From Kappaphycus alvarezii (Eukaryota; Rhodophyta; Florideophyceae; Gigartinales; Solieriaceae), in contig NADL03000096.1 in assembly GCA_002205965.3 (NCBI GenBank), forward strand, positions 1 through 64,000: a DNA stretch of 64,000 bases, written 5' to 3'. Position numbers and translations under genes: made by a program. The notes under the pieces were generated by a model. The model did no database searches and was not told the origin of the DNA. It saw only the letters and a list, made by a program, of their open reading frames with translations. Within the stretch, counting starts at the first letter, position 1; every line of letters starts with the position of its first letter. Below are positions 50,245 to 59,808 of this stretch, one piece after another.

Positions 50245-50661
50245 TCAATGCTCTTGTTGTTCTTGTGGGAGTTCTATCCATTCATCAGGGAGAGTATAGG
50301 GTTCACTATAAGGATATGGTAGTAGCTCATTTCCAATATGATGAGAGAGTGTGTACCGTGCGATGACCGGCTCATCTCCTTGGTCAAGAGTTTCGTAGAT
50401 TCGGCGTATAGTTTCATAGTGTTCTCTAATGAGCTCCTCCCGTTTCACTTCTCCAAACCTTCCAAATGTGAGGTAATAAACGTAGTATGCAAACTTTTCT
50501 GGCAACGGGTCCAGAAACGGGTATCTGAAGGAGAAAAAAACTCGCAACATAAGGACTGAGTCCTCACGAGTAAGGTGCGCCCCGTGAATGGTCTGGAAGC
50601 ACATGCAAATACTAATTGCAAAAAAGGAAATTACTTCTGCTTCTCGTGGGTCCTCTGTCAT
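50245..50661 (-). CDS. second copy of post-integrase domain
   Basis: 138 residues from ATG 50661; the same frame is open further upstream (ILNYWTAAIRRWLRE just before the Met) and overlaps the end of the preceding frame. EAEVISFFAISICMCFQTIH then GAHLTREDSVLMLRVFFSFR, EKFAYYVYYLTFGRFGEVKR, YETIRRIYETLDQGDEPVIA and YTLSHHIGNELLPYPYSEPY align with the equivalent blocks of the previous frame. Not an envelope: no signal peptide or long membrane span. Probably expressed as a fusion by frameshift, or once in frame and later shifted. Function unknown. Confidence 0.65.
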   Translation of the reverse strand: MTEDPREAEVISFFAISICMCFQTIHGAHLTREDSVLMLRVFFSFRYPFLDPLPEKFAYYVYYLTFGRFGEVKREELIREHYETIRRIYETLDQGDEPVIARYTLSHHIGNELLPYPYSEPYTLPDEWIELPQEQQEH

Positions 50662-50698
50662 TTCGCGAAGCCAACGTCTAATTGCAGCCGTCCAATAA

Positions 50699-51601
50699 TT
50701 AAGGATGCATAGTTTCCCCCTGGGAGACTAGGCGGTGTTTGAGGCGATCTTCTTGGCGATCTTCCTCGCTGCTCCCGACGCCTTGCCTCTTCGATGATCC
50801 GCCCCGATCACTTGATGGTCCAGCTCGTATCATCATCACGGCCTCGGGAGGATCCTGGTCTTCGGCTGAGGTTGTGTTTCTGAGCGGAGCAACGTAAGGT
50901 TCCCATAGAGGATACGGGACCAGTCGATATTCCATATCAGGGGGCAAGCTGTAACCTCTCAGTCGCACATCTTGGTTGTTCTTAAGAAATACGTAAACCG
51001 GACGGATAATGTTCAGATATGTTTGCGACAAGTCTCCGATAGCTACCATTCCATACCTTCCTATAGAGTAATGATATATGACTTCCACAAACTCTGGACC
51101 TGCTTCCGTGAACCTTCCGTTTTGGAATGAGAATAGAATTCTGATCAATAGTCGGAAATCTTCTTGAGGTAGCAATGGTCCGTTCAACGTACGAAAACAT
51201 AGGCATATATTAATGTAGAAATGGACGATTACGTGGAGTTCGTAGTAGTCACGCGTAATCGAGATGATCCATTCCCAGGCCCTTTTTCCTCCCATAGGAA
51301 TCATTCTATAGTTAAAGATGAGTATGCCCCGTGGTTGCGCATAGTCCTGTGTGAGAAGGAATTCTTCAGGCCTCTGATGGTAAGGGACTAGACGACGTGC
51401 ATGGATGGCCCTCCTTGATCTCTTCCCTGAGCTTGAACATAGCTTATAGTGCGGGTGTCTTTCCTCCGTGACGACGCAAGGATTCGAGTACTTTGTTTGG
51501 AAGGCCGGCCACTTCACAGCCTGCTGCATTGCTTTCCCATGTACTACAAGTACTTTAGAGCCGACTGAAAGGTTTGGACTGGAGGCTCTTCATTCTTATT
51601 T
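50699..51601 (-). pseudogene. integrase C-terminus plus first copy of post-integrase domain
   Basis: The 276-residue frame 50699-51529 is open upstream to about 51601 (SVGSKVLVVHGKAMQQAVKW), i.e. the integrase C-terminal module with HPHYKLCSSSGKRSRRAIHA then RRLVPYHQ. The new domain follows: RAWEWIISITRDYYELHVIV, INICLCFRTLNGPLLPQEDF, LLIRILFSFQNGRFTEAGPE, HYSIGRYGMVAIGDLSQTYL, IIRPVYVFLKNNQD and LPPDMEYRLVPYPLWEPYVA. The last ~60 residues are Ser/Arg/Glu-rich. A frameshift near 51590 separates it from the core. Confidence 0.65.
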
Positions 51602-52786
51602 CTTGTCTGTGTTAGCGCGCGGTGTGATCTCCAGCCTTCAGTGGCCAGTAGTTCGACTTCTCTACTCTCTTCATCGATAATATTTGTTTCCATGTCTCTC
51701 TGTAACATTCTAGGAGCCCTTCCGTACATTAGCTCGAATGGTGACCGTCCGCTTCTTCCTCTTCTTCGACGATAGCCGTATAACACTTTTGGTAAGGCAT
51801 CTTCCCACTGGATTTCATTCTCGACATAGTTTTCGATATTGCTCGTTTGATGGTTCCAACCATCCTCTCCGCTTTACCGTTTGACATAGGAGCGTATGCG
51901 AGAACTGTCTTCAGCTGAATCCCTTCTCTTCCAAGAAACGAAGCAGTGAAGTTGCAGTAAAACAAAGGGCGTTATCTGAGATGATCCTTTTTGGAAGACC
52001 AAACGGTTCAATTATTTCTTTTTCGATGAATCTCAGGACCACCTCAGCATTGGCCTCCTCAACTGCAACTGCTATTGGCCATCCAGTAAGATGTTCCACC
52101 CCTATAAGGAGGTATTTGTTTCCGGAAGAGGTTTCCTTGAATGGGCCGGCAAAGTCAATTGAGAAGGTTTCAAAGAGAGCGGAAACTGGGAAGCTTAGGG
52201 TTGTCTTATACTTTCGTATCGGAGTGAATTTTTGACAGTTGTCACAGCTTTTCACGAAATTATAGACGTCCTTATGGATACTGGGCCACCAGAATCTCTC
52301 CGTAATGAATTTTTTGGTTGTTTCGAGATCCCAATGCCCTAACTCATCATGAAAAGTCCTCAAGATCTTGATTCTTTCTTTCAAAGGGGCCACTAGTCGA
52401 GGACCGGCTTTTGTGTGTCGGAAGAGTTTCCCATTCCACAATGTAAAGGCCTTTTGGTTCCTGCGTACCCAATTTCTGTGTTCGAGATCAACCTTTCTCA
52501 TTTCTAGTCCATCAAGGAATTTAATAAGTCCGTGAATATAAGCTTCGTACTCGTTATCGATCGGCACTTGAACTTCGGCAACTCCGACGATGTCTTCGGA
52601 AGCTTTTTCATTTGGAATCAATGGATCCCTCAAGCGGGATAGGTAATCGGCAGGCTGATTATTGCGTCCGGGCCTATACACAATTTCAAACCGATATTCT
52701 GCGAAAATGTCGAGCCATCGGGCCAAGCGGTGATGTACATCTTTCTTTTGGAATGCTGTCTTAAGTGCCTGGTGATCAGTTATCAA
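51544..52786 (-). pseudogene. gypsy RNase H end and integrase core
   Basis: Frame 51911-52786: ITDHQALKTAFQKKDVHHRL and FEIVYRPGRNNQPADYLSRL end RNase H; HDELGHWDLETTKKFITERF, WWPSIHKDVYNFVKSCDNCQ form the HHCC box; FETFSIDFAGPFKETSSGNK and GLPKRIISDNALCFTATSLL carry two catalytic Asp. After a frameshift, YAPMSNGKAERMVGTIKRAI has the Glu (51729-51965). SGRSPFELMYGRAPRML follows in a third frame. Catalytic residues all present. Confidence 0.8.
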
Positions 52787-52845
52787 GACAAATTTCTCGA
52801 GTGATAAAAGGTAAACACGAAACTTTTTCAGTGCGAAGACGACAG

Positions 52846-53715
52846 CTAGCGCTTCTTTCTCCAGACTGAGTATCTCTTTTCCGCATCATTCAGAGTGCGA
52901 CTTGCGAATTGAACAGGGTGTAGTCTTCCGTTTTCGTCTTTTTGGGACAAAATGGCACCCAAAGACCGTTCTGAGGCATCTGTCTCCACAACAATGGTCT
53001 CTTGAAATCTGGATACATGAGCACTGGGGGACACATAGCTTATCTTTAAGCTCCTCAAATGCAGTCTGCATTTCCTTGTTCCAGTAAAATTTTCCGTTCT
53101 TCGTAGTGCTGGCATGTAACGGTGCTGCAGTTTTGGCGAAATCTTTGATAAATCTTCTGTAATATGAGGCCAGTCCTAAGAAGCTTCGAACCTCCGTCTT
53201 TGAAGCGGGCCTGGGTGCCAACTTGATTTTTTTCGTTTTCTCTGGATCCACTTTAATTCCCTCTTGATCGACGATATGACCGAGTAATTGGATAGACGTT
53301 TTCGCAAAGAAGCATTTGCTTAACTTAATTTTCAGGCTGTACGCATCTATTTCTCCACCACAGTCTTGACATGCGATATGTGCTGATCCAAGGTTTTTGA
53401 GAATATCACCACATCATCGATATAAACTCTTGCAAATGGAAGTCCTTTCAAAACCTCGTTCATCATTCTTTGGAATGTAGCTGGGGCATTCATGAGACCA
53501 AAAGGCATCACTTCGAACCTGAATGTACCGGCTTTGCTGGTAAAAGTTGTTATTTCCTTACATTTTTCATCTAATGGAATCTGCCAATAACCAGTGTAAA
53601 GATCAATTGAGGTGAAGTATCTCCCGTCCTTCAAGTCCTCGAGGATTTCTCCATGTTTGGAATCGGAAATCGATCGGGTATCATTCTCTGGTTCAGTTGT
53701 CGGTAATCGACGCAA
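52846..53715 (-). pseudogene. gypsy reverse transcriptase and RNase H start
   Basis: YFTSIDLYTGYWQIPLDEKC, PFGLMNAPATFQRMMNEVLK, RVYIDDVVIFSKTLDQ (YIDD intact), then in another frame ASKTEVRSFLGLASYYRRFI, and VVETDASERSLGAILSQKDE then PVQFASRTLNDAEKRYS (RNase H). A frameshift near 53730 divides RT from the preceding protease frame. Confidence 0.8.
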
Positions 53716-53742
53716 AAACGAAGTTTTCCATCTTCTTTGGTG

Positions 53743-55095
53743 CTACACAACTGGAAATGACCATGGGGATGAAACTGGCCGAATAATATCATTTTCCAGC
53801 ATACTTGTAACATTCTCTGAGATAAATTGGTCATATTTTGGCGGTTGACGTCTAGGCCTGTGGTAAATTGGTTGAGTATCGGTAAGTTCAAATGAGTGAG
53901 TGACCGGTACACTTGCTTGTCTTAAATCTGATACACTCCATGCAATTACTTCGGAAGATGCTAACATGTCGGATATTTTCAGTGAGGCGGCGGCGGGAAG
54001 GTGCTGCACTTTTCCTTGGATTTCTGCCATTTGGCGCCCTTTTTCTTCTTGATTCTCAACCTCAATATTTTGAAGGACCTTTTCCGGCGTGCTCACATCT
54101 TCAGATATGGAATCCGATATATTCCTGTTTTCCTTGCAATTGTAATCTTCTTTCATGCTCCGAATTCCGTCCTTTGATTCGATATTATCGCAAAAAGAAA
54201 CACATTCAGGTGTCACACCTACCCTAGAATTCCAGTCTTCATCTGTTTCAAACCCAGAATCATAATCATCCCATGCCATGTTCAGTATCCCCCGAGCGTA
54301 CCCTTCTCCACTTCCGAAAGTGTTAGTTGGTTCGAAATCTTCGCTGTCATAGCTAGAAGTGAAATCTTCACTGTCCGTTTCTTTCAAATCTACCGGATGT
54401 GTGCTTTTGTCGAAATCCAGGGGCATCTTCACGGTTCTGCCGTCAACATTAACTGAAACGATTTGGTTGCCCAAGTCAATGCAGGTCCCTAGTCTTTCCA
54501 TGGTAGGGCAGCCAATGATTGCATCGAAAGGGAGATCAGGCATGACAAGAAAGTCTAAATCAACTTTAGAGTCCCCAAAGAACACGGAAACCTTGTCAAC
54601 AGTGCCCATGCATTTTGATACGGTTCCATCCGCCACAGTTATTCTTCGAGTAGTTGGAATAATTTCAAGACCTAGATCTGTCACCAAAGTTTCTGAAATA
54701 AGGTTTGGAACAGCGCCCGAATCGAAAAGAGCTTGGGTTTGCATTCCCAATACTTTGACTGGTACTAGTTTAAGACGTCTTGGTGCTGTCGAGGCCGATT
54801 GAAGAAACAGTTTCTTACCCTTAGCGGACTTATTAGACCTGATAATTTTTTTGAGTTCTTTCCTCGCGTCCTCTGCGTCGCCCCTCAAAAGTTGACCAAA
54901 CGTTATCCCAGTTGGGGCTGATGCAAGCTCAGCCACCAAATTGTACTTCTTCACATATTCTAGTACGTCCTTTGGGATATTCTTAAATTTCTTACTCTTT
55001 TTCGTCTTCTTGGCCGGAGTGACTCCAACTCCTGGAACAACTTGATCAGACCTCTTGGTTCGAGGAGGTACAGGTGCTGGGATATGTTCCAGCAT
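53743..55095 (-). pseudogene. gypsy protease and RT N-terminus
   Basis: 450 residues. Basic start TKRSDQVVPGVGVTPAKKTK then KSKKFKN. Protease: MQTQALFDSGAVPNLISETL with the DSGA active site, LPFDAIIGCPTMERLG. Then a spacer rich in Asp/Glu, and PIYHRPRRQPPKYDQFISEN then MLENDIIRPVSSPWSFPVV, the beginning of RT. Enters by the -1 shift at 55113-55119. Confidence 0.75.
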
Positions 55096-55103
55096 TCCAT
55101 AAT

Positions 55104-55643
55104 CTAGCCTAGGTTTTTCGATAAAATGTTCCCTTCCCCATCCCTTTTTGTCACATTGACTTGACTGATTTCTTCAGCGATGGATACGTTACCGGCATCC
55201 GTCAACTTGTGATCCTTTCTGTTTTGTAAGATTTTCATCTCTGGTCCTGACTCGCTCCTTGCGTCCGATAAATTTGCTTTTCTGTTGTCTTTAGACCAGC
55301 AGTTACTTTCATGATGCCCATATCGACCGCACTTTCCACAACGAGTGTTTCTATGTGGATTATCAGGACACCTATTTGCAAAGTGTCCAGGCTTGTGACA
55401 GTAGGAACAGACTTCTGCGGCCTTGGGGGCCCCAGACTGGTTCTTCTTAATGGTAAGAGTAAGGCTTTCCAACTGCGAGGTTATCATGTCAAGTCGATTA
55501 TCGAATCGGGTTTCCAACCTTTCTTCCAAGTTTTTGACATCGCTCCTGACTGATTCCAATGCTGCTGCGCTAGTCGCTGGCCTTTGATAATTCTTTTCAG
55601 GATGTACGATAGACAGATGTACGGGTTTCCCTCGGTATTTCAC
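55104..55643 (-). CDS. gypsy gag, coiled-coil and double zinc knuckle
   Basis: 179 residues; the true start is in the preceding frame, joined by a +1 shift near 55620. SVRSDVKNLEERLETRFDNR is a coiled-coil-like segment; CSYCHKPGHFANRC and CGKCGRYGHHESNC are two CX2CX4HX4C zinc knuckles for RNA binding. The C-terminus ends at the gag stop 55104-55106. Confidence 0.75.
   Translation of the reverse strand: MKYRGKPVHLSIVHPEKNYQRPATSAAALESVRSDVKNLEERLETRFDNRLDMITSQLESLTLTIKKNQSGAPKAAEVCSYCHKPGHFANRCPDNPHRNTRCGKCGRYGHHESNCWSKDNRKANLSDARSESGPEMKILQNRKDHKLTDAGNVSIAEEISQVNVTKRDGEGNILSKNLG
55113..55119 (-). other. apparent -1 frameshift site between gag and pol
   Basis: GAAAAAC in the gag frame TCG AAA AAC, nine bases before the gag stop. 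Slipping back one base puts ribosomes in the frame EKPRLDYGMLEHIPAPV of the protease ORF. The heptamer follows the X XXY YYZ layout except that X is G. A real programmed site is plausible, but pol has other indels too, so chance is not excluded. Confidence 0.5.
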
Positions 55644-56160
55644 TTAGTGACTGAAACGTCTCCGAATTTTTGACAAATTCTACTATGGTACCCTTCAGTT
55701 CATTAAAAGTGTGAGGGCCCTTGATGAGGAGGAAATCGGAGAGCCGCTTATCCCCCATCGCCGCCTTACGCAGCATTCCGTACTTGGCTTGGGCGTTGAA
55801 CCCAGCCTTTTCATAGAGATCACACAAGTATACCAATGAGCTTAACAAATCGTCGAAGTTGAGCCGGGCCTCTATGGCGGTACGAATCATCTCATCTGGT
55901 TCTACCTCCTTAGCATATTCTTTCACAAGCCACTCACATACCTCACCGAAGTTACGCCCATTCCCGTTAAGAGACCACCCGTTGATAAACTTGGCCTTAT
56001 ATTTGTGCTTTGCGTCACCATGAAGATAGGCGAAGATACTTTCGGCCTTCTCTTCATCGCTCTTCTCACGCATCACAACGTTGACATATGTATAGAGAAA
56101 CTCCTCAACGTCTTCATTCTTGCCCCCTGTGAACGTTATACGAGCAGCGTTGAGATCCAT
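55597..56160 (-). pseudogene. gypsy gag, capsid region
   Basis: 187 residues from ATG 56160, 70 bases after the primer site. MDLNAARITFTGGKNEDVEE then FLYTYVNVVMREKSDEEKAE and SIFAYLHGDAKHKYKAKF have the capsid layout (F.G....V..FL......A...L.G.A...). The frame ends at 55597 where it overlaps the knuckle frame. Confidence 0.75.
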
Positions 56161-56230
56161 GATTACAGAAAAGAAATCCCCTCGAATGGTTCCCTAAGAC
56201 TGCTCAACTCGAATACCTCGGGTGCAAACC

Positions 56231-56248
56231 CCCTCCACAAGAGTACCA
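56231..56248 (-). promoter_or_regulatory. gypsy primer-binding site
   Basis: TGGTACTCTTGTGGAGGG on the minus strand, two bases inside the 5' LTR. The TGG start matches a tRNA 3' CCA. The tRNA could not be identified by eye. Confidence 0.55.
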
Positions 56249-56250
56249 AA

Positions 56251-57672
56251 TGATAGGGGTAAATCGTCGGGAGAAGAGATACTTAGAACCAACTACCCCA
56301 AGACGGAGGTGTTGCGAGCGACAAAAGTGCTACCGTGGTATAGTTGAACAAATAAAAAGGAGTGTATATGGGAGAGAGTTGAGAGGGCTACAAGCAAGTA
56401 TAAAAGGGGCAGGGTCTACCACTGATGCTCTGCGACAGCTTAGGAAAAAGTTTTCTTGGGTTGAAGTTGACTCTCAACTTCCTACTACTCGGAGCTTGAC
56501 CTGAAGTTGTCTGCCAACTTGCTTGACCTCTCCATGAGGAAGCAGTTTACTCAGCTTATATAGACTTTTGGCTACCTGTAAAGTCCGAACAAAACTACAG
56601 AAGATACCAGAAATGCATAAAAATACTTTGTGTGGACAATATGCTCTAACAAAAGATACTTAAGAAACTAACAATAATTTGGTCCTCTTATTTCCCATTC
56701 TCTAAATCAGATCCAAACAACTCCTCTAAAATATCCATGCTGTCCAAGCAGTCCCCACAAATATCTGCGAATGGCTCACAGCTCTCTATTCCCCCTGGGA
56801 GATATCTAGATTACTAAATATATCTCCATCCGGTTCCATCGTGGGCACAACTTGATCCATACTCTCCATTCCAGGCCCCACCAGTCCAACACTTTCCATT
56901 CCCCCTGTTCCCTCATCCTTCCTCCTCCTCATCCTCCTCATCCTTCTCCGAGCCTCGTGCACTAGCTCAGGGGCTAACCATTCCTCGAAGGATTCCCCGC
57001 TCTCCTCCTCGACCTTCTCAGCCTCTCCTCACTTACCTCCCTCGCTTCTTCTTCTATGAAGAGGCGGCGAACGAACTCGATGATTTGCTTCTTTGTTTGC
57101 CGCCGGATGTAGTCGTCGGCATCGGTTGGCCCGTAGGCGGCGAGACGAAGGCCATTGATGGGACGGGAAGGGCGGTTTTTGGAAATAGGGACAGAGGGGC
57201 GAAGGTTGTTCATTTTGATAGACGTCGGGGAACGGGAGGCAATGTAGGGTGTTTGGGTGTGTGGGGGAGAGAGGTGATGAGTAAAATGATCGGGGCATTT
57301 GGAACTTAGAATAAAGGGGTTTAAATAGGCTCCCGGGCAGGTTCTATAGATTAGGAATAGGTAAAATAAATCTGCAAGGGATTTTGTAGTATTGCATTTG
57401 CGCCCTTTTTCTCAAAAAAAACGAATTTGGAGGAGGAGGTAAGCAAAAAGGGAAAAAGAACTTGATTCGGGATCGAATCAGAGGGGTAGATACAGTATAA
57501 AAATATCTAGATAAAATGGAAGTAAATTTGGGGAGGACCGCGGTAATGATAAGCGAGGTTCAGGGAGGACGAGGAAGGACCGGAACTATAAGCAAATTTG
57601 GACAAGGAGAGGTAGTACAGTAAACTATAGGCCTGTAGATGACGGCGACAAAAAAAAAATCTGCGCCTAACA
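56251..57672 (-). repeat. gypsy 5' LTR
   Basis: 1422 bp; pairs with 48769-50209. Most differences are one-base deletions in this copy, often in short runs (e.g. gaccagc/gacagc, cccccctggg/ccccctggg), and very few are substitutions. Confidence 0.95.
56690..57213 (-). pseudogene. LTR-encoded acidic protein, 5' LTR copy (indels)
   Basis: Same as 49211-49750 through EEEAREVSE, then a one-base deletion (ctctcctcac versus ctctccctcac) sends it out of frame at residue ~65. Several further one-base deletions follow. If these are assembly errors, the true copy would be intact. Confidence 0.7.
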
Positions 57673-58590
57673 CACTGTTCATCGCCGGTCCTCTGCGAAA
57701 GGCTCCAGTCTGCGATCACAACTGAACTCATGCTATCGAAGTCCCATAGGTTGTTCTCGTCGGCGGCATCCCACGACCAAGCACGGCTCCTCTCCGTGCG
57801 CACATCCTCCGCCTCATTTGGTTTCTCTTCGCTTCCTCACCCCCACCGCGGTACGTACATGTCCTCTTCTACGTGGAAGGTCGCTCTGGCTCTACGTCTC
57901 GGCATCGCGTTTTCCCTGGATCCACTCGCTGTCCGGTCTGCTCCCGCCGCTCGGCCGACATCACACCGTCTTAGATCCAAGTGGTCAACACACGTTGACC
58001 TGCAAATACGAAGACGGAATGACTCGTCGTCATCACATCCTCCGCAACGATCTTGCCCGCTACTGCAAGGAAGTTGGGATCGTCGCCCTCGTCGAACATC
58101 CGCTCCTCTACCAAGTTCACAACCCATCTGGGCATTCGGAGTCCCCCGCGCTACGAATGGACATTTACACACCTGCTGCATACGGGCTTCACAGTACCGA
58201 TATCGCCGTGGACGTTACTGTTGCCCACCCCTCCGCACGCCGCCACATTTCGCCAAGTACGGTTACCGCAGGCGCGGCCGCAACACTCGCAGAGCGCGAG
58301 AAACATCGTCATTACGGCACTTACTGCAACCAAAACGATATCCTCCTCTCCCCCATCGGGATAGATACCTATGGCGCCTTGGGCGACGACGGCAAGGGTT
58401 TTTCCGCGTCCTTGCTTCTTTCGCTGCTTCCAGTCGCGGTTCCTCCCCTCAACAGGAGCTCCGCAACTTCGTTACTCCAAATAATGCAGGTGCGACAGGT
58501 TTATACCCGCCGCCCGCATCCGTAGTTGATTTATGAATACCCTCCGCACGCTCCTGTGCAACATTGTACAACCCATAAAGATTCACCACC
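57673..58590 (+). pseudogene. LINE L1, 3' part with endonuclease (right of gypsy element)
   Basis: Resumes at cactgttcatcgccgg. TVLDPSGQHTLTCKYEDGMT then RRHHILRNDLARYCKEVGIV is the zinc box; ALRMDIYTPAAYGLHSTDIA then VDVTVAHP the nuclease core; LAEREKHRHYGTYCNQNDIL and GIDTYGALGDDGKGF follow. 3' terminus cataaagattcaccac near 58590. Confidence 0.75.
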
Positions 58591-58629
58591 AGTTATGCTT
58601 ACGAACATTCACTCATCAGATTCCTGCTC

Positions 58630-59808
58630 CAGTGAATACCAGTGGCACTCTGTTATGCACAAAATGAGGGAAAGAATAGATTTATGGAACGCGGGGCACT
58701 TCAGAACACTATGGGCGCAAGCACTCGACTAGCCCAAAAACCGCACGGCATCAGCTCGTTCAACTTCGGACCAGCAGCAGGTCAATGTAAAAAGGGCGAC
58801 AAAACTGGCCAAAGAAAGTGTGTACGGAAAGGCTGCACAAGCTTTGCGCTCGCTAGGCGTTCTACCAGCTACCAGTGATGTAATCGATGCCCTTATCGAT
58901 AAACAACCCAGCAGGCCCCCGATGAAACAACTCTACTCAGTGGAACATTTTCTACCAACTACAGTTTGCGACCGATCACTGAAGACGAAGTCCTTGGCGC
59001 TATCAAAGCTTTCGAACCAGGATCCTCTCCCGGAAGCTCAGATCTAAAGCCTTGCCATCTGGTAGAATTGCTAAGATGTCCATCCTCATCGGGGAACTCC
59101 GGCTTTTTGGCAGCTCTTACGAAACTTGTTAATGTTTTAGCAACTGGAAAAGCACTAGCCGTTCTTGCTCCTTGGATCGCTGGTGCTCCACTAACCCCGT
59201 TGGCGAGGAAAGACATGTCGCCTAGGCCAATCGCCGTTGGGGAGACGGTGCGCAGGTTGCTCGGTTGCTGCTTAATGAAGCGAGTGTCCCAGAAGGCGGC
59301 AGACTACCTCCAACCTCTCCAAGTGGGTAACGCGACAAAGTCCGGCACCGACACAGTCGTGCACAGAATCCGACGAGTCGTCCAGGAGTACGGCAGTGAC
59401 CCAGCATATAGGTTATTGACGGTCGATCTCAAGAACGCTTTTAATATGTGCAGCAGACCCGCTTTTCTGACCGCGGCGAGACAGCTATTCCCAGAGTTAC
59501 AGCCTTTGGCCTCATATTGCTATGCAAACGAGCCCGCATTCCTGTGGATAGGTAGTCACACAATAAGAAGCGTCTGCGGGACCCAACAGGGAGACAACCT
59601 GGGAGGCCTCCTCGTCGACCTGGTGTTGCACCCTATAATCCTCAAAATACAAGAACTCTTCAGTTCAGAGGAAAGGGAGAACAGAGATCTAGCAAATTTG
59701 TTACTTCAACTGTGGTATCACAATGACGGGTACATTATCGGGCGCCACGACCAACTCGTCAGAGCCATCGAAGTACTTCGCTCCGTGGATGCTAATAGCC
59801 GAGGACTG
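58630..59808 (+). mobile_element. LINE L2, N-terminal and RT region
   Basis: Frames give MHKMRERIDLWNAGHFRTLW, AKESVYGKAAQALRSLGVLP then ATSDVIDALIDKQPSRPPMK, and the RT ORF below. Cut at 59808 by a subfamily-B LTR. The first good evidence for the L2 N-terminus. Confidence 0.65.
58966..59808 (+). pseudogene. L2 reverse transcriptase, YHND box
   Basis: 281-residue frame, no frameshift. MRPITEDEVLGAIKAFEPGS then SPGSSDLKPCHL, ALAVLAPWIAGAPLTPLARK then PRPIAVGETVRRLLGCCLMK, LLTVDLKNAFNMCSRPAFLT (first catalytic Asp), SVCGTQQGDNLGGLLVDLVL and LWYHNDGYIIGRHD. Where the family has [FY]xDD the box reads Y-H-N-D, so the first Asp of the pair has become Asn. Ends at a TGA supplied by the inserted LTR. 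Confidence 0.75.

Larger units (their letters stand above)
48769..57672 (-). mobile_element. complete Ty3/gypsy element with acidic-ORF LTRs
   Basis: 8.9 kb, bounded by two direct repeats of 1441 and 1422 bp, in an L1 LINE. Target duplication CACTG at 48764-48768 and 57673-57677; the uninterrupted L1 reads gagcactgttcatc. Order on the minus strand: LTR, primer site, gag, protease, RT, RNase H, integrase with extra C-terminal domain, a second copy of that domain, polypurine tract, LTR. The only complete member in the window, and the key to the whole LTR family. Pol is broken by several small indels. Confidence 0.95.

Noticed and set aside
50245..51529. Envelope gene in gypsy element
   Set aside because: No signal peptide, no clear membrane anchor, no furin-like site; the two frames are duplicates of one cytosolic-looking domain joined to the integrase.
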